In this document: positions 25,202 to 33,641 of the stretch, piece by piece
Layout: every line of letters begins with the position of its first letter
Position numbering within the stretch: the stretch's first letter is position 1
Assembly: GCA_002433075.1 (NCBI GenBank)
Contig: DJHM01000056.1
Location: forward strand, 99,399-163,398
Length of the DNA: 64,000 nt
Origin: Latescibacteria bacterium UBA6620
GTDB taxonomy: Bacteria; Latescibacterota; UBA2968
Direction: 5' to 3'
Made by a program: the position numbers and the translations under genes
The notes under the pieces: generated by a model
The model's database searches: none
Told to the model about the DNA's origin: nothing
The model's input: only the letters and a program-made list of their open reading frames with translations

Positions 25202-26002
25202 CTACACAGTCTTGCAGCTCATTCCGCCGTCCACCACGAGCTGCGTGCCGGTCACGTACTTCGCCTCATCTGAAGCGAGGAAGAGCGCCGCGTAGGCGAC
25301 GTCCCACGCGTCTCCCATCTTCCCTGTCGGACAGAGACTGTCACGAACCTCGATCATCTTCTCGATACTCCCATCGCCATATGCGCCCTTGAGCGGCTCA
25401 ACGATCATCGGTGTGTTCATCATTCCCGGAAGGATAGCATTCGCCCGGATCCCCATCTTCGCATACTGCATCGCCACGCTCCGGGTAAACTGGAGGATCG
25501 CACCCTTCGTCGTGCTATAGGCGATGTAATCCACGCCCATATGTCGGAGGCCGCTCACGGATGAGATGTTCACGATTGCCCCACTCCCCTGTCGCTCCAT
25601 CTGCGGGAGCACGAACTTGCACGTCAGGAACATACTCTTCAGGTTGACGCGGCAGACGCGATCCCACGCCTCTTCGTCGAGCTCGACCGGCCCACCCATC
25701 TCCACGATTCCCACGTTGTTGTGGAGGATGTCGACGCGGCCATACGCGTCGACACAGGACCCAACCATCCCGTCTACCTGATCGGCCTGTGTGACATCGG
25801 CCTCCAGAGCCGTGCACTCACCCCCTTCTTCCTGAATAATCGCCTGCGTCTCCTCTGCGGCTTCCAGGTTCAGATCGACCGCCAGAACCTTTGCGCCCTC
25901 TCGGGCGAACAGGACGGCCGTGGCTTTGCCGTTCCCCCATCCCGGGCCAGAAGATCCGGCGCCCGCTACGATCGCTACCTTCTCCTTCAGTCTGTCTCCC
26001 AT
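25202..26002 (-). CDS. Short-chain dehydrogenase/reductase (SDR)
   Basis: 266 aa classical SDR. Cofactor-binding loop GAGSSGPGWGNG (14-25), NNVG at 95-98, catalytic Ser147/148 (NISSVSG), Tyr162 and Lys166 (YSTTK), and the C-terminal FLASDEAKYVTGTQLVVDGG. It oxidises or reduces a hydroxyl or keto group with NAD(P). The glycine loop is longer than the usual TGxxxGxG. The neighbouring gene upstream is the methyltransferase with an in-frame TAG; the Eis-like gene follows. Substrate unknown. Confidence 0.92.
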   Translation of the reverse strand: MGDRLKEKVAIVAGAGSSGPGWGNGKATAVLFAREGAKVLAVDLNLEAAEETQAIIQEEGGECTALEADVTQADQVDGMVGSCVDAYGRVDILHNNVGIVEMGGPVELDEEAWDRVCRVNLKSMFLTCKFVLPQMERQGSGAIVNISSVSGLRHMGVDYIAYSTTKGAILQFTRSVAMQYAKMGIRANAILPGMMNTPMIVEPLKGAYGDGSIEKMIEVRDSLCPTGKMGDAWDVAYAALFLASDEAKYVTGTQLVVDGGMSCKTV

Positions 26003-26677
26003 TCAGTCCTCTATTTGTGTTTCGAGCGCGAAAACGGAGAACGTATCTCTCGTCCAGATTTCGCGAACACTCGAGAAACCGGCCGCCAGTCCCGCTTCGA
26101 TCGTGGGCGACGCCGCCAGGGGGAAGTCAGAGGTTCCCTCCTTCAAGAAATTCCGTTCAACCAGGCCTTCCGGACACCCGGTCGCTCGTGCGTGTTCTAT
26201 CCGGACTCGAACCCATTTCTCCTGCGTCACTTTGTCTTCGTGACGAATCAGATCTCCCCAGACGAACAAACCTCCCGGTGTCAGCCACGAACGTATCCTT
26301 TGCAGAAGCGTGGACTTCTCCACGTAGGGGATGTTGTGCAGAACCAGATTCGTGTAGATGGCGGCAAAGGGATCCTTCGGCTCCTATTCGAGAATGTTCG
26401 CACGAACCACACGGATCCGAGGCTCTGAGGCGAGCCGACCCTCTGCCACCGCCAACATATCAACCGAGGTCTCGACCCCCGTAAGGGCCGTGCGGCCCAA
26501 CGTCTCCACGACCCGCTGTGCCAGCGTGCCTGTTCCCATTCCGATATCCAGAACCGCCGAGGGCCCGTTCGATCCCACGGCGTCCACCACACAACCGACC
26601 ATCTGATCATAGCCAGGGACCAGTTGACGAATCTTGACATCGTAGTCCTCGCTCAGCTCTGAGTAGTAGGCCTCCAT
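26003..26677 (-). pseudogene. Class I SAM-dependent methyltransferase interrupted by an in-frame TAG
   Basis: The start is the ATG at 26675-26677 (MEAYYSELSEDYD). The SAM-binding motif VLDIGMGTGTLAQ and the acidic loop TGVETSVDMLAVA are intact. At 26384-26386 a TAG follows ANILE; the same frame then continues without any other lesion with EPKDPFAAIYTNLVLHNIPYVEKS and the C-terminal GLFVWGDLI to the stop at 26003. The full reading is 224 codons. A single C-to-T change from CAG would explain it. It may be a young pseudogene, a sequence error, or readthrough. Confidence 0.8.
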
Positions 26678-26682
26678 CGAGG

Positions 26683-27687
26683 CTACAGATGGCGCTTCAA
26701 GAAGGGCCCTGCCGCATCCCATTTGAGGAAGTGCCCCTCCGGATGGAGGAAGTAATCGAAGGATTCCTCAGCATCACATTTTGCATAGGCCGTGCCCACC
26801 GTTTCGACCATCGCGTCACGATCTTCGGGCGTGATCAATCGATCCAGAGCACCCGCCTGAAGTTGGAGGGGACGTGGCGCGATCAGGCTGAACACTTCGG
26901 GTACGTCACCGTATTGCAGGATTCCGGGGAAATACTGGATCCCGCAGGAAGCCAGTTTCTGCGAGCGCTCCCGGAACGTGTTCATACTGCCGGCGGCGAC
27001 GCAGGCTTTGATGCGCCGCTCGAACACGGTCAGCCACATCATCGTACGACCGCCGTAGGAATTCCCCAGGCATCCGATACGATCCGGGTCGACTTCGGGC
27101 ATCGTGCATAACACGTCGATCGCGGCCTGACCGTCCTGGATATGCAGATCGGTCACGTTCATTCCGTAGAGCGACGCCGCGTTCTGGATGACATTGCACT
27201 TGTCTCGCTTCCCCACACGATCGAGGTGGCCGTCACGGCCATACCACCCCCACCAGGAGGGCGCAATCACGACAAAGCCCGCTCGTACCGCCTCCAAGCC
27301 GTAGGCTCGTTTTGCGTCTTCTCCCACGACGTCGACCCCGCACGTCGTGTCGATCCCTCGCTGCGTGTGACCGTGGGACGCGACCACCGCGGGCCGTCTC
27401 TCGCCATCCGCCAGATCCTTTGGCAGCAGGACATACGCAATCAGCGACGACATCTCCGAAACGGCGATCCGCAAGGCGCGGCGCCTATGGTCCTCTTCCT
27501 CCACTTCGGAAAGGGTCTCCACCTCCAGGGCGACACGGTCCGGCAAAGGTCCCCGCAACGTGGTCACGGCGTTCCGAAATTTCCGTCGCCAGGTGTCGAA
27601 ATCCTCCTGGCCATCGTATCGCATCAGAGGGGGACGGGCTTCGCCATAGGCTTCGATGAACGAAGTGAAGGATTCACGGTTTTCCAT
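26683..27687 (-). CDS. Alpha/beta hydrolase (acetyl xylan esterase/dienelactone hydrolase-like)
   Basis: 334 aa from the ATG at 27685-27687 (MENRESFTSF), preceded by GGGAGA; the longer reading from 27825 runs into the divergent gene. Nucleophile elbow GNSYGG (CLGNSYGGRTMMW), Asp in ALDRLITPEDRD and His in HPEGHFL complete the triad. SHGHTQRGIDTTCG forms the oxyanion region. Such esterases deacylate carbohydrate or xenobiotic esters. It shares a divergent promoter region with the HpcH/HpaI aldolase gene. The segment between them carries TTACC-N4-GGTAA (27776-27789). Confidence 0.85.
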   Translation of the reverse strand: MENRESFTSFIEAYGEARPPLMRYDGQEDFDTWRRKFRNAVTTLRGPLPDRVALEVETLSEVEEEDHRRRALRIAVSEMSSLIAYVLLPKDLADGERRPAVVASHGHTQRGIDTTCGVDVVGEDAKRAYGLEAVRAGFVVIAPSWWGWYGRDGHLDRVGKRDKCNVIQNAASLYGMNVTDLHIQDGQAAIDVLCTMPEVDPDRIGCLGNSYGGRTMMWLTVFERRIKACVAAGSMNTFRERSQKLASCGIQYFPGILQYGDVPEVFSLIAPRPLQLQAGALDRLITPEDRDAMVETVGTAYAKCDAEESFDYFLHPEGHFLKWDAAGPFLKRHL

Positions 27688-27819
27688 AGATTCTCCCAAG
27701 GTAGACGCGCCGGGGAACGGAGCGAGCAGGGCATCAGTCTTCTTTTCGCTGGCGGAGCCCCTCGCAGACCGCATCTTACCGGCTGGTAACGGGTCACGCA
27801 ATGAAAAGGAGAGACAGAT

Positions 27820-28557
27820 ATGCAATCACCCAACCGAATCATCGAGCGAGCGAAAAAGGGGGAGAAGGCGCTGGGGCTGGCGATGCAATACCCGGCCGAG
27901 CAGTGGGTGGAGATCGCCGGTAGAATGGGCCTCGATTTCGTCTCTTTCGACGGCCAGCACGGGGTCGTAACCCACCAGCAGGTTGAAACGTTGTGCCGCA
28001 TCGCGAATGGCTACGGCATCACACCCACGATGCGTGTGCCCGACCAGGAGGAGAGCACGCTCTTCCTGTATCTGGATCGAGGCATCCGTGGAGTGACCGT
28101 TCCCAACCTGAGAAACGCCGAGGAGGCAGAACGCCTCGTGAAATTTTGCTTTTACGGACCGATCGGTCGGCGGAGCGCTACGAGCCAACGTGTCATCTTC
28201 AGCTCCGGAGGTGACAGTTCAGGTATGCGTGACATCTACAACTTCACGAACGAAAACACCCTGGTCGTTCCTCAGCTCGAAAGCAAGGAAGCCTTTGACA
28301 ACCTGGACGAGATCCTGCAGGTAGACGGGATCAACTACTTCGCTGGGGGCCCCCAGGACATCGCGCAGTCGATGGGCTTCCACGGCGAGCCGAACCATCC
28401 CGAGTGTGTCGCCGCGTTCAACGAGGCCTGCGACAAGGTCCGCGCCGCCGGGAAACATATGCTGGGCGACGTCACCGAGTCCATCGACGTGTACGAAGCG
28501 GTCCACACAGCCGGGAAGGAGCTGCTCGAGAACCACGGGCGCGAAAGCGGCATCTAA
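27820..28557 (+). CDS. HpcH/HpaI aldolase/citrate lyase family protein
   Basis: 245 aa class II pyruvate aldolase fold. Features include AGRMGLDFVSFDGQHG at the first barrel strands, RGVTVPNLRNAEEAERLVKF, PQLESKEAFDNLDEIL (metal Glu) and INYFAGGPQDIAQSMGF (metal Asp). These enzymes cleave 2-keto-3-deoxy sugar acids to pyruvate and an aldehyde. AAGGAGAG precedes the ATG. A paralogue of this family is at 46469-47125. It would serve the final step of a sugar-acid route (inference). Confidence 0.88.
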   Translation: MQSPNRIIERAKKGEKALGLAMQYPAEQWVEIAGRMGLDFVSFDGQHGVVTHQQVETLCRIANGYGITPTMRVPDQEESTLFLYLDRGIRGVTVPNLRNAEEAERLVKFCFYGPIGRRSATSQRVIFSSGGDSSGMRDIYNFTNENTLVVPQLESKEAFDNLDEILQVDGINYFAGGPQDIAQSMGFHGEPNHPECVAAFNEACDKVRAAGKHMLGDVTESIDVYEAVHTAGKELLENHGRESGI

Positions 28558-28677
28558 CACGGTTTAGATCATCTGAGCGAGACCCAGCCGGAGAAGCAGC
28601 TCGATCGTGGGGAAGTCGATTTTCTAAGCCGGGCTGGACACAGGTGCGAATCGACGTGCTCATTGCTCGCAGAACTT

Positions 28678-28701
28678 AAAAGTAGCCCCGGGGCCACTTT
28701 T
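28678..28701. terminator. Bidirectional hairpin between convergent genes
   Basis: AAAAGTAGCCCC pairs with GGGGCCACTTTT with one mismatch and no loop to speak of. A-run on one side and T-run on the other let it terminate both the aldolase gene (plus) and the PhyH gene (minus). Confidence 0.65.
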
Positions 28702-28734
28702 ACAAGCGACTATTAAACAATATTTTAGGTTCTG

Positions 28735-29568
28735 TCACCCTCTCTCCGAGAGGCTCCTCGCGCTCCGATCCTCACCCATCCAGGCCACATCGGAATCATC
28801 ATCTTCGAATCGCTTGATTCCCACCTCTTTGATGGCGCTGTCTGGTACTTTCTGCAACCGCGTGTACCTGGGGTGATGAGACTCGGTATACGGATTGTTC
28901 CTCGCGGCATTGTAGCAACAGATCAGCGACCACCGCGGATTCTGAGACGCGTTCCGGTCGGATCGGTGTAACAGGTTGCAGTGGAAGAACAGCGCGTCTC
29001 CAGGCTCCATCTCGCAATAGACCGTGTCGAGTACCTTTCCCGCCTCTGCGACGCGATCTGGGTTGGCTCCGGCCTGTTCGCCCGTGAGCTGGTGGTCGAC
29101 GCGTCCCATCAGGTGGGATCCCTTGAGTGCCTGAAGACAGCCGTTCTCACGCGTCGCGCGATCGACAGCGATCATCACACTCGACATCAGCGGAAACAGG
29201 CAGCTGTTCTGGTACCAGTAGCCATAGTCCTGGTGCCACGCCCAGGCCCCCCCGACTTCTGGATCCTTCAGGATCATCTTCGAGTGATAGTGATAGACCT
29301 CGCCCTCCAGCAGCCCCTCCATCGAGTCGACGATTCTTTCGCATCGGGCGAACATCCCGTAGATGCCGTTGCCCGGGTGGTTCCAGAGCGACAGTCTGAC
29401 CGAGCCCCCTTCTCCATCCTCCCTGCCCTGGCTTCGGCGATCCAGTTCCCGATCCTCCCGAGCGGAGCGTCCGAGCAGGTCGATCTCTTCCGCATCGAAC
29501 ATTCCACGCACCATCACGCAACCATCGCTGTGATAGTCGACTCTCTGGTCTTCCGTCAGTGCCGGCAC
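28735..29568 (-). CDS. Phytanoyl-CoA dioxygenase (PhyH) family protein
   Basis: 277 aa. Iron triad His-Gln-Asp (WAWHQDYGYW) and the distal His in HCNLLHRSDRN, with Arg in QNPRWSLICCYNAA. GTG at 29566-29568 is preceded by GGGGG. It lies 8 nt upstream of the sugar isomerase gene at 29577 in the leftward operon order reversed (the isomerase is transcribed first and this gene follows). The substrate is unknown, but the context is sugar-acid catabolism. Confidence 0.9.
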   Translation of the reverse strand: MPALTEDQRVDYHSDGCVMVRGMFDAEEIDLLGRSAREDRELDRRSQGREDGEGGSVRLSLWNHPGNGIYGMFARCERIVDSMEGLLEGEVYHYHSKMILKDPEVGGAWAWHQDYGYWYQNSCLFPLMSSVMIAVDRATRENGCLQALKGSHLMGRVDHQLTGEQAGANPDRVAEAGKVLDTVYCEMEPGDALFFHCNLLHRSDRNASQNPRWSLICCYNAARNNPYTESHHPRYTRLQKVPDSAIKEVGIKRFEDDDSDVAWMGEDRSARSLSERG

Positions 29569-29576
29569 GCTGCCCC

Positions 29577-30410
29577 CTATAAGCCCTTGATGTAAGCCAG
29601 TTCCCCTTCCAGCGCGTCCTCGCCGTACCAGTGCTCGAGCAACTGGGTAGCATCCCAGTCCCTGAGACGCGCGTGAAGCTCGTCCGGAAGATCGTCTTCG
29701 TGGAGACTCATATGAGTGTCATCCCTGCCCACGTTCGTGAGCAGGTCATTCCCGTTCCAGTGCAGGTGGCGCAGCGCCTCTCCTGCCTCCAGGTATTTCA
29801 TCATCGTCGTACGTCGCTCCTCGACGCCGGACAAGGTCTGCGCGTACGTGCAGGCGTGACTCGTGTCTAGGCACAGAACCACGTTGTCGCGGGCCACATC
29901 CTGCTGGATCTGAATCCACTCGTCCGGTTCGACTCCGAAATAAACGTTCTGCGCCTCACGATCCACCTCTTCCGCCGGCACTTCCTTCCCTACTCCCTCC
30001 CAGTACGCCCGATTGTTTTCGACGGCCACGATCAGCCCGTGGCGATCACCCGCAGCCGCGATGCGTCGGATGGCGTCAATCAACCTTCCGTAGTCTCCCT
30101 GTAGCAGCCGATCTTCGCCCGCCCACCGCTTCGGCGAGCAGTGCATATTGATTTTCTCGAGGTTGGGGAATCGAGCGGCTGCACCCTCGATGTAGTCCTC
30201 GATCCGGCCGATGGCCTCCTCGCGCAACCCATCATCGACGTCGGCGATGCTGAATCTTCCTTCGGGCCCACTGTAAGGCGCGTGCGCCGTACGCACCAGG
30301 TCTTCAATGCCCTCGTGGCTTTGGGCGTCGAGTCTGGTCTCCGCCTCGGCACCGAACCCGTATTTCGTCAGCACCTCGCGCCCGGCCTTGCTGGGCAACA
30401 GAATATCCAT
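29577..30410 (-). CDS. Sugar phosphate isomerase/epimerase family TIM-barrel protein
   Basis: 277 aa from the ATG at 30408-30410 (MDILLPSKAGREVL) rather than an extended start at 30464. Metal-site segments are INMHCSPKRW, LIVAVENNRAYW, VLCLDTSHACTY and LRHLHWNGND, as in AP endonuclease 2-like sugar isomerases. It lies between the DHDPS-like gene (upstream) and PhyH gene (downstream). It would epimerise or isomerise a sugar or sugar acid; substrate unknown. Confidence 0.87.
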   Translation of the reverse strand: MDILLPSKAGREVLTKYGFGAEAETRLDAQSHEGIEDLVRTAHAPYSGPEGRFSIADVDDGLREEAIGRIEDYIEGAAARFPNLEKINMHCSPKRWAGEDRLLQGDYGRLIDAIRRIAAAGDRHGLIVAVENNRAYWEGVGKEVPAEEVDREAQNVYFGVEPDEWIQIQQDVARDNVVLCLDTSHACTYAQTLSGVEERRTTMMKYLEAGEALRHLHWNGNDLLTNVGRDDTHMSLHEDDLPDELHARLRDWDATQLLEHWYGEDALEGELAYIKGL

Positions 30411-30474
30411 CACGTCATCCCTTTCAGACGGCGTCGCTTGTGGCCGAGACCGCCCTGGTTTCAAGTGCGGAACG

Positions 30475-31383
30475 TCAGCGGGTCCACGTCATCAACGGCT
30501 CCAGGTCTTTGAGGATTTCGTCGAGGTAGCGTGAGCTGACATCATCCAACGGCATCTGGCCATTCCGTTTGTAGGCGCTCTTGATGATCCCTCGTCGTTT
30601 CAAAACTTCCTTGTAGCACCCCAGCAGCTGGTGCTCAAAATGGAAGAGCGGACCCATTTCCTTGTAAATGTGCATCGAACGATCGCCGTCTTCCGCTTCG
30701 AGCGCGTTCCATAACTCAACAACCACGTCCGTTACGTGGCAGCCCGGCATCTGGCCACAGGCTCCTCGTCTGTGCTCCTCGATCAGGTACCGTCCACCCG
30801 CACCGCCCATAATCCCTTTACACGAGCCCGTGTTGCTCTCTAGCAGGCGTGTGATCGCAAGCGTCGATGGCGGCGTTTCTTCTTTCAGGTACTCCACGTG
30901 TTCGATTTCGTCGCACATCCGATTGAGGAAATCGGGCGACATCACGATCCCGATCGGTGGCGGATTGTTCTGGACCCATACCGGTAATCCGGCAGCCTGC
31001 GAAATCATCTCATAGTACTCGTAGATCGCCTCCATCGACGGGGACTTCTTCCAGGCATAGGGCGGCATCGCCATCACGCTGTCCGCACCGATCTCGCGGG
31101 CGTGGGCGGCGAAATGAGCCGCCGCCTGGGGAGACAGGTGTTGCACACCGATGACCGTCGGCACGCGCCCCCCACACTGATCGACGAGGATCTCGGACAT
31201 CGTTCTTCGTTCTTCGTCTGTCAGCGTGGAAAACTCGCTTGCGTTGACCGGGTAGACCAGCCCGTGCGCACCGCAGTCGATGCAGAAATCGACCACCCGG
31301 CGAAAGCTCTCCGTATCAATCTCGCCTTTGTCGTCGAAAGGCGTTGTCGGGATCGTGAAGATGCCTCTGAAAGGTTCGCTCAT
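30475..31383 (-). CDS. Dihydrodipicolinate synthase/N-acetylneuraminate lyase family aldolase
   Basis: 302 aa from the ATG at 31381-31383 (MSEPFRGIFTIPTTPFDDKG); the upstream extension is out of character. Schiff-base Lys in EHVEYLKEETPPS and the pocket PVNASEFSTLTDEER fit the DHDPS superfamily. It binds pyruvate or forms it by retro-aldol cleavage. In this cluster with uronate dehydrogenase-like and lactonase genes, a 5-keto-4-deoxy-glucarate dehydratase or 2-keto-3-deoxy sugar-acid aldolase role is more likely than lysine synthesis (inference). Confidence 0.88.
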   Translation of the reverse strand: MSEPFRGIFTIPTTPFDDKGEIDTESFRRVVDFCIDCGAHGLVYPVNASEFSTLTDEERRTMSEILVDQCGGRVPTVIGVQHLSPQAAAHFAAHAREIGADSVMAMPPYAWKKSPSMEAIYEYYEMISQAAGLPVWVQNNPPPIGIVMSPDFLNRMCDEIEHVEYLKEETPPSTLAITRLLESNTGSCKGIMGGAGGRYLIEEHRRGACGQMPGCHVTDVVVELWNALEAEDGDRSMHIYKEMGPLFHFEHQLLGCYKEVLKRRGIIKSAYKRNGQMPLDDVSSRYLDEILKDLEPLMTWTR

Positions 31384-31387
31384 TCTC

Positions 31388-31560
31388 GTCACCAAATCTC
31401 TGGAACGTGGGTTTCTTCGTCTTCCGGAGGGCGGATGTAGCCGTCGTCCTCCAGACGGGGTGGCATTTCGATCGGTTCCGGTGTCAGATCTTCGTGCGGA
31501 ACCATCGGCAGCAGGTGGCTGGGGTCCGCCGCGTGAGCGAGCCGATGCAGACATCGCGGA
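31388..31560 (-). pseudogene. Possible degraded 3' end of a gene
   Basis: In the 241-nt gap between the GH43-like and DHDPS-like genes, one minus-strand frame reads RLAHAADPSHLLPMVPHEDL then TPEPIEMPPRLEDDGYIRP and ends EETHVPEIW before a TGA. It has a strongly protein-like composition but an upstream stop and no start signal. It may be the remnant of a deleted gene. I cannot name the family. Confidence 0.3.
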
Positions 31561-31624
31561 AGACGTCAGGCATGGTTACTACGATGAATCCGTCGAAAAG
31601 TCGTCCTACGGAGTCGACTTCGAC

Positions 31625-32536
31625 TCAGAAGTTTCCTGAACCCGCCCACGACCAGGAGACCAGGTCGTCACTCCAGGCGATTCCCAGGCTGGACTCGCCG
31701 TGCGTCTCCCGCTCGGCCGCTCCGAGCGCCGTCGACCCGTGGAAGAACATCAAAGCCTTCCCCACCCTCTCATCCTCCCGAAGATCGAGTACCTGGCCAG
31801 CGGTCAATCGTCCTGCTGCCCAAGGCCAGTTCGTCTGACCCAGCGCCAGGAGCCCTTCGTCCCGCCATTCTCTCAGGTCTGTCGATCGCTTGACGCCGAT
31901 CCCGTTCTTCGGTGAGTGGATCAGCACGTACTCCTCACGATCCAGCAGCACACAGACGTTTTCTCCTGCGCCGACGTGACCCGAATAAGTCCACGTCTCG
32001 AAGTCCAGCGTGTACGAAAGGCTGGCCCCGTTCTGCTTGTAGAAACACCACCACTTGCCCGGTTGATCCCGATCTTCAACCAGGAAGGGATCGATCATTC
32101 GCCCCATCTCCACGTCCGGTACATCGGGCCCCTTCACCCGCAACAGCTCCGGCGTCGACCAGGCTTCCAGATCGATGCTTCTGGCGATATAGACCCGGGC
32201 GGTCTGATCGCCCGTCGGCTGATTCTCGGGCGTAGGATACGTCTGCCAGCAGATCAACCATTCGCCCCCGTAGTGGATCACGTTGCCTGGGCTCGAATAG
32301 TTCAGCGACTGATCGCGCTGCGTCAGAATTTCCGGCTCCGACCACTCGACCAGATCCTCCGACCGGGTAACACCGACGTAGGCAAAGTACCTGTCGTCCT
32401 CTTCCCGATGCATCTGCGTGTGGAAAACCCGAAACACGCCATCGTGGTAATGCGCAGCCGGATCCCGGTAGGCGATCGCTCGATCGCCCCGAAGAATGAC
32501 CGGATCCACAATTGCGTTAACGTCCAGCATAGGCAT
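31625..32536 (-). CDS. GH43/GH32-like five-bladed beta-propeller protein
   Basis: 303 aa with the features of glycoside hydrolase family 43/32/68-type propellers: an N-terminal RDPAAHYHDGVFRVFHT blade with the likely catalytic Asp, VTRSEDLVEWSEPEIL, RMIDPFLVEDRDQPGKWWCFY, and repeating SxDLxxW blade endings. No signal peptide, so it is cytoplasmic. It likely acts on a short oligosaccharide, though some relatives are not active. Neighbours are the DHDPS-like and MDR genes. ATG at 32536; an internal ATG two codons later is equally possible. Confidence 0.8.
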   Translation of the reverse strand: MPMLDVNAIVDPVILRGDRAIAYRDPAAHYHDGVFRVFHTQMHREEDDRYFAYVGVTRSEDLVEWSEPEILTQRDQSLNYSSPGNVIHYGGEWLICWQTYPTPENQPTGDQTARVYIARSIDLEAWSTPELLRVKGPDVPDVEMGRMIDPFLVEDRDQPGKWWCFYKQNGASLSYTLDFETWTYSGHVGAGENVCVLLDREEYVLIHSPKNGIGVKRSTDLREWRDEGLLALGQTNWPWAAGRLTAGQVLDLREDERVGKALMFFHGSTALGAAERETHGESSLGIAWSDDLVSWSWAGSGNF

Positions 32537-32547
32537 TACTCTTACTG

Positions 32548-32597
32548 CATTGGCGTATTCCCATTTCCAACTACGGTAATTCCCTAATACGCCAATG
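32548..32597. repeat. 12-bp inverted repeat between GH43-like and MDR genes
   Basis: CATTGGCGTATT (32548-32559) and AATACGCCAATG (32586-32597) are perfect inverted copies separated by 26 nt. It could be an operator pair for the downstream gene or a weak terminator stem for the MDR gene. Confidence 0.5.
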
Positions 32598-32603
32598 GTC
32601 TCT

Positions 32604-33560
32604 CTAGTATTCCATCACAACCTTGATCGCCTTGTCGCGCTCGTTCACGAACATCTCGAACCCTTTCTGAACGTCCGTAAACGGAATGCGATGCGTGATC
32701 ATCGGTGCCACGTCGATGCGTCCCTGGCTGATCCAGTCCATCGCCAGCGGGAAGTCGCGCTGGGCTTCCGGGCCCACCGAACCGATCAGGTTGATGTTTT
32801 TACTGATGATGGCCCGATAGTTGAATGGATAGATGTTTTCGTCCGGAATCCCGAAGCAAAGAACCGTACCTCTTCGCTTCACGAGTTCAAGACACGTGCC
32901 GACCGTTTCGAAATTGTGTCCTACCATTTCGACAGCCACATCCAGCATCTCACCATTGGTGATCTCCGAGACTTTCTCAATTACGTCTTCCCGGTCAGGG
33001 TTGATCGAGTGTGTGGCCCGCATCTTCCGTCCTGTCTCGAGTCTGAATTCGACGGGATCGATCCCGATCACCCGCTTCGCCCCGAGATTGCTGAGAGAAT
33101 GAACGGTCAGCAGACCGATCGGGCCTTGGCCCATCACCGCCACATCCTTATCGATGACACTACCCAATTTGCGGATGGCCCAGATGACGGTCCCCAGCGG
33201 CTGAGCCATCAAGATGCAGTCGTCCCTCTCGTAGTCGACGAGCGGCATCGTAACCGTTTCGTGTGAAGTGAAATACTCCGAGCATCCCCCCACTTCACGG
33301 GGCAGCGCCAATACGCGGTCGCCGGGGCTGAAACGATCTGAATTGCTCGCCGACACCGTCCCGATCGCTTCGTGGATCGACAGCCCGAGGCGCCCCGGAT
33401 AATCGGCTTGCTCCAGCAGCCACTTCGGCGTATCCGACCCGCAGATGGCGCTCAGTTCCGTCTTGATCTTGACCGCACCATCGGGAAGCTTGTTGATGTC
33501 CGGCTCGTCTGCCTCGATGATCTCGATTTTTTGATGGTCCACCTGAATCGCTACTTTCAA
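32604..33560 (-). CDS. Medium-chain (zinc) alcohol dehydrogenase family protein
   Basis: 318 aa MDR protein. The catalytic-domain Zn motif is CGSD (Cys39 region), and GHE is replaced by IHE (LGLSIHEAIGTV). The structural zinc lobe is absent, as in some sugar dehydrogenases. The third zinc ligand position reads AQPLGTV rather than a Cys-containing segment. Nucleotide loop GQGPIGLLT. It probably oxidises a polyol or sugar, but the altered ligands leave metal use uncertain. It lies between the lactonase and GH43-like genes. Confidence 0.87.
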   Translation of the reverse strand: MKVAIQVDHQKIEIIEADEPDINKLPDGAVKIKTELSAICGSDTPKWLLEQADYPGRLGLSIHEAIGTVSASNSDRFSPGDRVLALPREVGGCSEYFTSHETVTMPLVDYERDDCILMAQPLGTVIWAIRKLGSVIDKDVAVMGQGPIGLLTVHSLSNLGAKRVIGIDPVEFRLETGRKMRATHSINPDREDVIEKVSEITNGEMLDVAVEMVGHNFETVGTCLELVKRRGTVLCFGIPDENIYPFNYRAIISKNINLIGSVGPEAQRDFPLAMDWISQGRIDVAPMITHRIPFTDVQKGFEMFVNERDKAIKVVMEY

Positions 33561-33609
33561 AACCCCTCCCTATTGCTGCCCGCCGCCAAGCCGGTGCGCC
33601 TTTGGTGAA

Positions 33610-33641
33610 TTGGTCATTGGCTGCTGGTCAATGGTCACTGG
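33610..33641. repeat. Direct repeats TGGTCA(A/C/T)TGG
   Basis: Three overlapping or adjacent copies: TTGGTCATTGG (33610-33620), TGGTCAATGG (33625-33634) and TGGTCACTGG (33632-33641), in the short gap between lactonase and MDR genes. Similar to the ATTGTTCA repeats at 9139-9170. Function unknown. Confidence 0.5.

Noticed and set aside
26384..26386. TAG in the methyltransferase read as pyrrolysine because corrinoid methyltransferase genes are nearby
   Set aside because: Pyl is known in MtmB/MtbB/MttB-type methylamine methyltransferases, not class I SAM enzymes. TAG also serves as a normal stop here, for example for the HAD gene (7111-7113).
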